From Neobacillus sp. PS3-40 (GTDB lineage: Bacteria > Bacillota > Bacilli > Bacillales > Cytobacillaceae): DNA of 64,000 bases. The DNA lies in contig NZ_CP133266.1 of assembly GCF_030915485.1 (NCBI RefSeq), forward strand, positions 310,001 to 374,000, given 5' to 3'. Of this stretch, positions 52,894 through 60,191 are shown piece after piece (within the stretch, counting starts at the first letter, position 1; each line of letters opens with the position of its first letter). The translations under genes and the position numbers were made by a program. The notes below the pieces were generated by a model. It ran no database searches, was not told the DNA's origin, and saw nothing but the letters and a program-made list of their open reading frames with translations.

Positions 52894-53345
52894 TTATTTT
52901 TCTTTTAACATTGAATACTTCCGATAAGCCCTGTAGAAACTGCTGCCAAATAAAACAACCATAAATGCGGGAAGCGACCTCAAAAGAACAAATGGTGTTT
53001 CAAATATAAGCGCTTTCCAAAATAATGCCCCTTCCATACTCCAAAGACCTTCAGTTAAATATAATCCCGAATCCTTGTAAATCGAATAAGAAAAAAACAA
53101 ACACAGCGTACCCAACCAAAATGAATAACCCATTAATCTTTTATAAATATCGCTAAGTATTCCTTGAATTTTTCCTTTGGTAAATAATCTTGATAATCAA
53201 GTCGCATAACAAATCTTTTGTCCGTTTTTTTGAAAGTGTATATTCCTAATCCACTAATATTTGTACAGCGATAGCCTTCTTGTAATTGCTCATTCAGCCA
53301 TTTCTCTTCTTTTTCAATATCAAAAAACATGTTAAACATCTTCAT
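52894..53345 (-). pseudogene. DUF2812 membrane protein, internally deleted
   Basis: The start (MKMFNMFFDIEKEEKWLNEQ, overlapping the PadR stop, with GGAAGGG before it) gives a DUF2812 N-terminus through YTFKKTDKRFVMRLDY and EYLAIF, where it stops at 53,133. A second frame from there (MGYSFWLGTLCLFF, later LLRSLPAFMVVLFGS and FYRAYRKYSMLKE) supplies the two C-terminal helices. The cytosolic middle of DUF2812 is missing, so I read a deletion plus frame change in a PadR-paired gene. Confidence 0.6.
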
Positions 53346-53649
53346 TTGAATCATCCCTTCCGTACAAGGATAAAATATGCGATAGCCTTTCTTGTTCCAT
53401 TTTCAAAATGGCGCTTCCTTCCGCAGTTATCATATAAATTTTTCTCCGGCCCGAATTTCCAACAGGTTCAATCCAACCATGCTTATTCAAGTTTTCAATT
53501 GCGCCGTATAAAGTACCAGCCGCTAAACTAACAGTCCCTTTACTTATTTTTTCTATCTTCTGCATTACGGCATAGCCATGAAGTGGTTCACGTAACGCCA
53601 ATAATATATAATGCATGGTTTCAGACAATGGCAATAATTTATGTTTCAT
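53332..53649 (-). CDS. PadR-family transcriptional regulator
   Basis: About 105 residues from MKHKLLPLSETMHYI behind AGAGGGTGAGAG. Winged helix-turn-helix of PadR: ILLALREPLHGYAVMQKIEK, SLAAGTLYGAIENLNKHGWI, GRRKIYMITAEGSAILKME. PadR proteins with an attached DUF2812 gene usually repress their own operon. Here the partner has decayed, but the regulator looks intact. Confidence 0.85.
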   Translation of the reverse strand: MKHKLLPLSETMHYILLALREPLHGYAVMQKIEKISKGTVSLAAGTLYGAIENLNKHGWIEPVGNSGRRKIYMITAEGSAILKMEQERLSHILSLYGRDDSNEDV

Positions 53650-53654
53650 GCTCT

Positions 53655-53725
53655 CACCCTCTATCCAGTTCAACTATATAGTCTGACTATGTAATAATAT
53701 AATACAGTTCAACTGAATAGTCAAC
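53655..53725 (-). promoter_or_regulatory. Candidate PadR operator and promoter
   Basis: Repeated and inverted ACTAT/ATAGT and AGTTCAACT motifs (CAACTATATAGTCTGACTAT; CAGTTCAACTGAATAGTC) lie just upstream of padR, as expected for an autoregulated PadR promoter. Exact binding site not determined. Confidence 0.4.
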
Positions 53726-53793
53726 AGCATTTTTAAAGATTAATCGAAGGAACTTAAAATACAAACTTAATAACAAAGCAAAAGTTTAATCCA

Positions 53794-53831
53794 AAAAAGT
53801 CGATTTCCATTACGCAGGAAATCGACTTTTT
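53794..53831. terminator. Bidirectional terminator-like hairpin
   Basis: Perfect 15-base arms AAAAAGTCGATTTCC / GGAAATCGACTTTTT around ATTACGCA. Confidence 0.7.
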
Positions 53832-53953
53832 GTGTTAATCTTATTCAATTAAATGGCCCGATTGTTGAATAAGAGATGCGGTCGAATTCTCCTCAGCTAA
53901 ACCGACTATTATTGAGGAATTTCCACAAAAATAAGCGTTAATTCTTAAAAAGA

Positions 53954-53995
53954 GCGTTAATCCTTCTAGGATCAACGCCCCCGTTAGTGGAAAAA
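53954..53995. repeat. Structured dispersed repeat, copy at 54.0 kb
   Basis: GCGTT.ATCCT / AGGAT.AACGC hairpin followed by CCCCGTTAGTGGAAAAAG. The stem sequence differs from the other copies yet still pairs. Confidence 0.7.
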
Positions 53996-54028
53996 GGCTC
54001 TCACGCATTCGCCCTACTTTTCGGAAAT

Positions 54029-54490
54029 CTAATTTAATTTCTTTAGGAGTTTTACATATTCACCGTATTCATCTTCGCCAAAATATAATACGGTTGTAAA
54101 ACCCTTCTTTTCATATAGATGTCTTGCGTTTAAGTTATCTGTATCTACACCAAGCGTTATTTCCTCATATCCAAGTTGTTTAGCATAATCAATCAAATAA
54201 TCAACAATAATGCCACCTATTCCACGATTTCGATATTCTTCTTTAACAATCATACGAGATAGATAAATTCGTTTATCTGGAATTGTATAATCTGGGTCAT
54301 TGTTTTGAAAAACTAACGAGCCTTCTCCTATAAACTCGTTATTCTCTAAATAAATAAATGTAATTCTGTTTCCGCTTACTAATTCGTCATAAAACATCTT
54401 AGCCATTTTCGGTTTCTTTTCCATATTCCAAATATTACTGCACTTATTATAGTCTTCTGGATTTAATTTCTTAATTTGATACGCAGCCAT
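54029..54490 (-). CDS. GNAT N-acetyltransferase
   Basis: 153 residues with the GNAT core: IYLSRMIVKEEYRNRGIGGI (acetyl-CoA pyrophosphate loop RNRGIGG), and a C-terminal GVDTDNLNARHLYEKKGFTT. Full length. The substrate is unknown. GGGAGAGG site. It is flanked on both sides by structured repeat copies. Confidence 0.82.
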   Translation of the reverse strand: MAAYQIKKLNPEDYNKCSNIWNMEKKPKMAKMFYDELVSGNRITFIYLENNEFIGEGSLVFQNNDPDYTIPDKRIYLSRMIVKEEYRNRGIGGIIVDYLIDYAKQLGYEEITLGVDTDNLNARHLYEKKGFTTVLYFGEDEYGEYVKLLKKLN

Positions 54491-54579
54491 AACCTCTCCC
54501 TCACTCTTTTTTACTATTTTGAAAATTTCACAAAGAAATAATACAGTTGTTCAACAAACCTTTCCCATCAGCACAAGAA

Positions 54580-54610
54580 GCGATTGCCCTTGATCTGCAA
54601 TCGCCCCCGA
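54580..54610. repeat. Structured dispersed repeat, copy at 54.6 kb
   Basis: GCGATTGC / GCAATCGC perfect 8-base stem, followed by CCCCGATCA. Upstream, TGTTCAACAAACCTTTCCCA corresponds to the linear part of the family. Confidence 0.65.
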
Positions 54611-54624
54611 TCACCCTTGGAGAT

Positions 54625-55182
54625 TTATAAATTAAATTTTTCTTTGATAATTTTTGCCACTACTTGTGGGCTCAAATTTGTATTGTCAATCCTTAAATAT
54701 TTTTCTCTTTTGATTTCACCCTCTAAGGAATTCAATCTGTGTTTTTCTAGCGTCTCCTTTAATTCTTTTTCAGACCATTCAACGTTTCTTTTTGTAGGCT
54801 TTTGTTCGAGTCTATGTGGACTTTTATTTCGCTCAAGTCTTTCTTCCAAAACTGCTTCAAGTTCTACAAAGTAAACAGTTCCTCCATTGGATTCAAAAAT
54901 CTCGCAAACTTGATTAACATAATCCCAATCTTCTTGCATATCGAACGCCCACACATAGGTAAATACCAAGCCTTCTAAGTCACTCTTTGCAACTGCCTCG
55001 AATATTTCTTTCCGAAATAGATTTACTAATCTCCACATTTCTGGATTAAATCCGAATAAAGGTGCAAGTAAATCAATAGTCATATGATTATGAAAAAGTT
55101 TCAAATCTGTTATTTTAGCTATTTCCTGACCAACAGTCATTTTCCCAACTGCTTGGGGTCCAAAAATCATAACAAATTTCAT
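54625..55182 (-). CDS. P-loop kinase (shikimate-kinase-like)
   Basis: 185 residues; Walker A variant FGPQAVGKMTVGQEIAK, then LFHNHMTIDLLAPLFGF, VWAFDMQEDWDYVNQVCEIF and a lid with ERNKSPHRLEQKPTKRNV. It matches the small Bacillus AAA_33/shikimate-kinase-like proteins, sometimes implicated in nucleotide or antibiotic modification; the substrate cannot be told. GGAGGATA site. Confidence 0.7.
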   Translation of the reverse strand: MKFVMIFGPQAVGKMTVGQEIAKITDLKLFHNHMTIDLLAPLFGFNPEMWRLVNLFRKEIFEAVAKSDLEGLVFTYVWAFDMQEDWDYVNQVCEIFESNGGTVYFVELEAVLEERLERNKSPHRLEQKPTKRNVEWSEKELKETLEKHRLNSLEGEIKREKYLRIDNTNLSPQVVAKIIKEKFNL

Positions 55183-55239
55183 ATGTATCCTCCGTTAAAG
55201 CATTTTTCCTAATAATTCTATCTATATTGATTATTTTCC

Positions 55240-55275
55240 TTCTTCCACTAATCTGACCTTTAATTCAACAAGAAA
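55240..55275. repeat. Dispersed repeat A copy
   Basis: CTTCTTCCACTAATCTGACC then TTTAATTCAACAAGAAAA: a family A core upstream of the kinase gene; another lies at 55,895-55,930. Confidence 0.5.
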
Positions 55276-55450
55276 AAATGACCGCCGCAGCGATCATCAT
55301 CCTTAACAAAAGCTACCCTTATGTTTAAGTACAATATTTCACAAAGTCAAAAAAAGAAAAGCTTTAAGATAAAAATAAATATTACCCTTTTTGGAGTAAA
55401 ACCCCATTACCTAATGTAGTTTTTTAAATTTTTAATTTCCCCTAAAACAT

Positions 55451-55849
55451 TCACATAGGAAGATTTAGTTGCCACGAAACTCCGAAGCGGTCATTTACCC
55501 AACCAAACTTTTTACTGAAACCATAATCGTTTAAAGGCATAAGTGCTTGTCCACCTTCACCCAGTTTCTCATAAAGATTGTCAAGTTCTTCTTCAGTATT
55601 ACATGTAACAAAGACTGAGAAAGAAGGTGTAAAAGAGAATTGATGTTTTATATAACTGTCAATACACATAAATTCTTGCCCTTTCAATGTAAAAGTAGCC
55701 TGCATTACGGTGCCTTCTGGTCCAGCTTCATTAGCCCCATATCTAACAATGTTTGTAATTTGAGAATCCTCAATGATGGATGTATAAAAATTCATCGCTT
55801 CTTCTGCATTACCATCTTGAAACATTAAAAATGGTGTTACCTTTTCCAT
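55451..55849 (-). CDS. VOC-superfamily protein (PhnB-like)
   Basis: 132 residues in two babab halves: VTPFLMFQDGNAEEAMNFYT at the start, then MQATFTLKGQEFMCIDSY, and SFSVFVTCNTEEELDNLYEK with SKKFGWVNDRFGVSWQLN. This is the PhnB/3-demethylubiquinone methyltransferase-like branch of the glyoxalase fold; most members have no proven reaction. AGGAGGCG site, full length, monocistronic. Confidence 0.82.
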   Translation of the reverse strand: MEKVTPFLMFQDGNAEEAMNFYTSIIEDSQITNIVRYGANEAGPEGTVMQATFTLKGQEFMCIDSYIKHQFSFTPSFSVFVTCNTEEELDNLYEKLGEGGQALMPLNDYGFSKKFGWVNDRFGVSWQLNLPM

Positions 55850-56023
55850 TTTTATCCGCCTCCTAAATATATGTACTAAATTTATTATAGTTGATTTTCT
55901 TTTTGAACTAAACTCGTTAGTTGAAAAAGCCTATGGAATTTTAATGATTTAACATCAAAATGTCTGTGAAATTAACTGATCATTTGACACGTTAATTGAC
56001 AACTATTTTTTAGCGAACCACAA

Positions 56024-56186
56024 TCATTGACCTATGACTTTGACGATGGCTTTTTGATAAGTTGGTTTATTTTCGCCTTCAGATTTTTCTTCTCCGAACA
56101 TCAGCTCATTTAGTGAAACGTTGAAAGCTTTTAATAACTTATCAAAATCATCGATTGCAGGGCTTCGTTTGCCACTTATCCAAAGT
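56024..56186 (-). pseudogene. XRE-type regulator, C-terminal fragment
   Basis: The minus frame reads LWISGKRSPAIDDFDKLLKA, then NVSLNELMFGEEKSEGENKP and ends YQKAIVKVIGQ-stop. This is the recognition-helix end and tail of an XRE family regulator. The N-terminal helices are missing because sequence abruptly changes at about 56,186 into a pepV-like fragment on the opposite strand. Confidence 0.65.
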
Positions 56187-56405
56187 GCTCTGCTTGATGT
56201 TTACGAAAAATACACAGGCAAAAAAGATTACGAACAAATCATCGGTGGTAGTACATTCGGTCGTCTCTTGAAACGTGGTGTTGCTTAAAGTGCGATGTTT
56301 GAAGGTGAACAAGACACAATGCACCAAGCCAACGAATTTAAACCAGTTGATGCACTCTTGAAATCTGCAGAAATTTATGCAGAAGTAATCTATGAATTGG
56401 CTAAA
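56187..56405 (+). pseudogene. Dipeptidase PepV, C-terminal fragment (Lactobacillales-like)
   Basis: Frame: ALLDVYEKYTGKKDYEQIIG, GSTFGRLLKRGVA, then a TAA at 56,286, then SAMFEGEQDTMHQANEFKPV and SAEIYAEVIYELAK. This is the last 70 or so residues of a PepV/M20 dipeptidase and looks closest to Lactococcus/Streptococcus PepV as I remember it. No start, one nonsense codon: inactive. The native stop after YELAK is also lost. Confidence 0.75.
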
Positions 56406-56422
56406 AGTAATAAAAAGATTAT

Positions 56423-56457
56423 AATATTAGTGGGCGACTTTTTTGCTCACTAATATT
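56423..56457 (+). terminator. Terminator-like hairpin after the pepV fragment
   Basis: AATATTAGTGGGC / GCTCACTAATATT with a GACTTTTTT loop. Confidence 0.5.
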
Positions 56458-56491
56458 TGTATAATATTATTCTCATAAAGGAGATTTATAA

Positions 56492-56968
56492 ATGTCTAAA
56501 GAAAAATTGTCAGATTTAATTAGTCCTGAAGCAGTGATTAATTTTGAAACTGGTGCGATTAAAGCAAGCACTTTGGATTCAATCATCAACCTTTTGCCTT
56601 TTGAAATGGGCTTTTGCGATGCCAACGATATTTTCCGCTGGTATTCAAATAATCCAGACCGCGTGCATGGTCGCCGTAAAGAAGCGATTGGTCGCCCTGT
56701 GCTTGAGCTTCACCCAAAAGTGGCTCACCACGTTGAAAAATTGTTGAATGATTTTCGTTCAGGAACACGCGATGAATGGGAATTTTGGTTCCCAAAACGC
56801 ACTGGTGAATCGGGTCAAATTTACCAAAAATTCATGGCAGTACGTGATGAATTTGGAAAATACCTTGGCTGTATGGATGTGACCGTTAATATCGACCTTT
56901 TCCAAGGAAAAGAAGGTAAAAATACCCCTGAAACTATTGACGAATTTAAAGCTGTTAAGCCTGAATAA
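56492..56968 (+). CDS. PAS-domain protein (DUF438 C-terminal type), probably imported
   Basis: 158 residues behind AAAGGAG. Residues 25-145 form a PAS fold of the type seen at the C-terminus of DUF438 proteins: LDSIINLLPFEMGFCDANDI, FRWYSNNPDRVHGRRKEAIG, RPVLELHPKVAHHVEKLLND, and QKFMAVRDEFGKYLGCMDVT. Stand-alone versions of this layout are familiar from Lactobacillales. Codon choice and the pepV fragment just upstream support import. Followed by a strong terminator, so it may be expressed. Confidence 0.75.
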   Translation: MSKEKLSDLISPEAVINFETGAIKASTLDSIINLLPFEMGFCDANDIFRWYSNNPDRVHGRRKEAIGRPVLELHPKVAHHVEKLLNDFRSGTRDEWEFWFPKRTGESGQIYQKFMAVRDEFGKYLGCMDVTVNIDLFQGKEGKNTPETIDEFKAVKPE

Positions 56969-57002
56969 TAAAAAAACACCTTTCTCATTTGAGAAGCAGC
57001 TG

Positions 57003-57044
57003 AAAAGCACATTGAATTCCCAAATTCAATGTGCTTTTCTTTTT
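57003..57044 (+). terminator. Terminator of the PAS gene
   Basis: Perfect 16-base arms AAAAGCACATTGAATT / AATTCAATGTGCTTTT around CCCA, then CTTTTT. Confidence 0.85.
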
Positions 57045-57120
57045 AATAGACTTATCAAGTTTTGGTGGTTACTTATGCTTAAACAACATATTTTTACGGA
57101 AAACACCTATATATCAATAA

Positions 57121-57161
57121 AAAAGGGGCATTAAAATCAGATACGATTTTATGCCCCTTTT
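57121..57161. terminator. Bidirectional terminator
   Basis: AAAAGGGGCATTAAAATC / GATTTTATGCCCCTTTT with loop AGATAC. On the minus strand it follows the HEAT-repeat gene. Confidence 0.8.
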
Positions 57162-57239
57162 CTTATGCTTTTTATAAGCTTGTACTCGAAACAGAACCCG
57201 TTACCCTTTTGAAGGAGGCTTTTTTAATCATTCATCCTT

Positions 57240-57683
57240 CTATTTTTGTAGAGATGTCCAAGTGGTTTCTAACCAACTGTCAAATTCTGTACCTTTTTCA
57301 CCTTCGTACATATCATAGACATCAAGTCTCATCTTTTTCAACTTTTCTTTAAACTCTTCGTACGTATGGCCCTCAGGTAAACTTTTCTTAATCCTTAAAA
57401 AGATTTTCGATGCACCTTTTACCAAGTCGCCTTTTTTCTTTGGAGGTAATTGAACATCTTCACCAAATGCCTGGAGTTTGTGGAAAGCAATCTTTTGAAT
57501 TTTATAAACAGGATCGTTAATCATTCTGGTTTTAAGTATTTCGATTGTTTGTTTGCTTTTCCACTGGCCTAGCTCGTCAATGGCGTCAATCCGATCTCTC
57601 CAACTTGAAGTTCGACTTGCAGCTTTTTTTAATTCCTCGAGGTTTTCAGGTACGTTATTTTTTACTTCTTTATTATTCAACAA
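57240..57683 (-). CDS. HEAT-repeat-like protein
   Basis: 147 residues from a TTG behind AAAGGGAGA. Helical repeats: RTSSWRDRIDAIDELGQWKS, QTIEILKTRMINDPVYKIQK and IAFHKLQAFGEDVQLPPKKK, matching the small Bacillus HEAT-repeat domain family. The C-terminal part (GHTYEEFKEKLKKMRLDVYD, FDSWLETTWTSL) is also helical. Likely a protein-binding scaffold; function unknown. Confidence 0.7.
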   Translation of the reverse strand: MLNNKEVKNNVPENLEELKKAASRTSSWRDRIDAIDELGQWKSKQTIEILKTRMINDPVYKIQKIAFHKLQAFGEDVQLPPKKKGDLVKGASKIFLRIKKSLPEGHTYEEFKEKLKKMRLDVYDMYEGEKGTEFDSWLETTWTSLQK

Positions 57684-57891
57684 TTCTATCTCCCTTTAAT
57701 AAAAGTCTAAAAAAATGTTGCCTTACAATTGTATCACTAACTTTCGAAGTGCATACTCTTTTTTTCACCTTTCCCGAAAAATTACTGTCATTTATGACGA
57801 TATTCATTGCCAGGAAAGACCAAATTTAATCTTTGAATAGAAAAAATCTCCACACTTTTCATCGAATTTGGCACTTTACTCTTACTTTAAT

Positions 57892-58725
57892 TCATTCAGC
57901 CTGCACTACGTATACTGATAGCGGTCTGATTTCTGCAATTTTGTTTACTGAGCTTAGTTCTTCGATTTGAGATAACAACAAGTCCTTCAACTTTTGAGGT
58001 ATGTCAGTAATGTTCTCAATTTCTTTAGGATAAATGGATCTTGTCATATTTACTTCCCATACGCCATCCTGTAAATCAGGAGAATAGATTTCAGTGTCCC
58101 TGGCAACTTTCCAACCCGCTTCAGACATTGCCTTTTTAATTTTATTAGGTGTAAATAATGTTCTGACATTGGATGTGCTAATTGTTTTGTAGCTCTCACA
58201 AAGCGCTTGAATCATAATAGCGTTATAGTGTGCCAGTTGTTCTGGAATCTTAACATTAGTACTCCATTCCGCAAAGCAAAGCTTCTTTCCCCAAGGTCTT
58301 ACCCGCTTTAGTATCGCCACCAATTCCTCATAAGACGAAAAATACCAAGAACATTTCGACAGGACGATATAATCAAAGCTTTCATTTTCAAAAGAAACCG
58401 TGTCTGCCAATATATTAAAATTAAAGTCCATGCGAATGTTGCTGCCTATTTCTGAGTCTAATAGCTTTTGGCGTGCTTCCCCTAACGTCATAGGCAAACC
58501 ATAGCTTTCTTGCGCAATATCAATGCCATGGACAAAGCCCTCCTTACCCACCGTATAGGCAAGTGCAGCGGTAGTGTCTCCCTGACCACATCCAATTTCT
58601 AAAACATTCGTCCCTATTGCGATATTCCAAAAATCGATCAATTTCAAACGGTGTGCTGTTTGTATTCTTTGGATTTCTGCTTCAGCTTCCTCCAATTTCA
58701 TTCCCTGGACTATTTTCTCAATCAT
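57892..58725 (-). CDS. Class I SAM-dependent methyltransferase
   Basis: 277 residues. Motif I NVLEIGCGQGDTTAALAYTV near residue 45, motif II HGIDIAQESYG, and the post-motif FDYIVLSKCSWYFSSYEELV. The C-terminal half is helical (LAHYNAIMIQALCESYKTIS). It probably methylates a small molecule; the acceptor is unknown. GTGAGGTA site, monocistronic. Confidence 0.82.
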   Translation of the reverse strand: MIEKIVQGMKLEEAEAEIQRIQTAHRLKLIDFWNIAIGTNVLEIGCGQGDTTAALAYTVGKEGFVHGIDIAQESYGLPMTLGEARQKLLDSEIGSNIRMDFNFNILADTVSFENESFDYIVLSKCSWYFSSYEELVAILKRVRPWGKKLCFAEWSTNVKIPEQLAHYNAIMIQALCESYKTISTSNVRTLFTPNKIKKAMSEAGWKVARDTEIYSPDLQDGVWEVNMTRSIYPKEIENITDIPQKLKDLLLSQIEELSSVNKIAEIRPLSVYVVQAE

Positions 58726-58820
58726 ATAATTACCTCACATCAACTATTTTTAATTCCCTCAATTATACATTAAAGGTAAATTTCATAAAATAAAAACAAG
58801 GTAAATGAAAAAAGGAGTGA

Positions 58821-59258
58821 GTGCAAGTGCATCCTACCACGATAATTGAGTTAGCATTGATTTCTGGAGCTGCTCTAGTAACCAGTTTTTTTGCATTACT
58901 TTTACCTAAAAAAGGCAAAAAAATCGGATGGAGTATTTCGTGTTTGATTTTATTTTCAGGGATAATCTTTTATGCAATAAGACCATTTATTGTGCAACAT
59001 CAAACAAGTGAAGCCATAATGAAATTGGAAAAATACTTTAATGAAATGTATCCAGAAGAGTCATGGCTTATAACTGATACAGATGAGTATAAAGTGCAAT
59101 CCTCCGTAACCCTTCTTGTAAGATTTGAGAGTGAACCTAAAATTGTCTATAAATACATCGTGGAAGACACAACAATAGAGCAAGTTGATTTGTGGTTGTT
59201 ATCTGGTGACCCAGTAGAAGGCAGTGGAATAGATCCACATCACTTTGAAACAAACTAA
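58821..59258 (+). CDS. Membrane protein with small extracytoplasmic domain
   Basis: 145 residues from a GTG behind AAAGGAG. Two helices (IIELALISGAALVTSFFALL and IGWSISCLILFSGIIFYAIR) are followed by an acidic domain (AIMKLEKYFNEMYPEESWLI, VTLLVRFESEPKIVYKYIVE). It resembles small Bacillus membrane proteins of the YfmQ/DUF style, but I recognise no family. Confidence 0.55.
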   Translation: MQVHPTTIIELALISGAALVTSFFALLLPKKGKKIGWSISCLILFSGIIFYAIRPFIVQHQTSEAIMKLEKYFNEMYPEESWLITDTDEYKVQSSVTLLVRFESEPKIVYKYIVEDTTIEQVDLWLLSGDPVEGSGIDPHHFETN

Positions 59259-59330
59259 GGAAATTTCATGAAATGGGCCGCGCTTAAATAAATGAGTTCT
59301 GCAACTTCAAAGGCTTATTTGCTGAAAAAA

Positions 59331-59858
59331 TTATCGTTTAAGTAGTGAGTATACATATGTGTCATGTGCTTTACCGTTTTGATACATATAATCCCTCAAA
59401 ACCCCTTCTTTTTGAAAACCAACTTTAGTTACTAACTCATTAGATGCTTCATTTTCAATAAAAACGACAGCACCGATCCGAGTTAAATCCATTACTTCAA
59501 AGCCATATGAAAGAACTTTAGATACTGCTTCCAATGCATACCCTTTCCTCCACTGCCCTGGAAGGATTTCATAGCCTATTTCCGCTCGTTTATGTTTAGG
59601 TAGCCAAGCATTAAAACCAATTGTTCCAATTATCCCTTTTGTCCCTTTTCTTTCAATTCCCCACCGAATACCTCTTTTTTCACTATAGTTTTTTGAAAAG
59701 AAATCAACAAATTTTTCAGCTTGCTCGATACTTGCTAATGTTTCTTGTCCATATAAACGTGTTACATCATTGTTAGAAAAACAAGCAAAAATACCCTCAG
59801 CATCCTTTTTTGTTATTTCTCTTAATAGTAGCCTTTCAGTCTCTAAAATTGGGAACAT
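59331..59858 (-). CDS. GNAT acetyltransferase (RimJ/RimL-like)
   Basis: 175 residues: ETERLLLREITKKDAEGIFA opening typical of RimJ/RimL-type acetyltransferases, AEIGYEILPGQWRKGYALEA (acetyl-CoA loop QWRKGYA), and the C-terminal NEASNELVTKVGFQKEGVLR. It could acetylate a protein N-terminus or a small amine such as an antibiotic. AAAGGAGG site, full length. Confidence 0.82.
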   Translation of the reverse strand: MFPILETERLLLREITKKDAEGIFACFSNNDVTRLYGQETLASIEQAEKFVDFFSKNYSEKRGIRWGIERKGTKGIIGTIGFNAWLPKHKRAEIGYEILPGQWRKGYALEAVSKVLSYGFEVMDLTRIGAVVFIENEASNELVTKVGFQKEGVLRDYMYQNGKAHDTYVYSLLKR

Positions 59859-60191
59859 TTAATCTTTCCTCCTTTCAACTACCAACCAATATAGTACAGT
59901 TATTTTTATACTAATCTAGTCAGTTACTAAAACAACTACGAGAAATTTTCGAGGTATTTACCTTGGTTAATTATTAAAACTTTGTCCTTCATAGCTCAAT
60001 AAAATAACTTACTCACTAATACAAAGTACATTCCCAAATAGAATACCATATTTTTGTTAATTTATTCCTTAAATTTTAAATATTATGTATTCTCTATGTT
60101 TCTAACGATTTCATTAAATTAATCATGTCGAGTAAACACTTCCGTAATTTAAATATTTCGTCTTAGCGTAATTGAAATGGATCATTTTTAT
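59859..60191. other. Intergenic stretch, nothing recognised
   Basis: AT-rich DNA before the tnpB element; no gene or hairpin of note. It ends with TTTAT (60,187-60,191), the likely insertion target. Confidence 0.4.
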
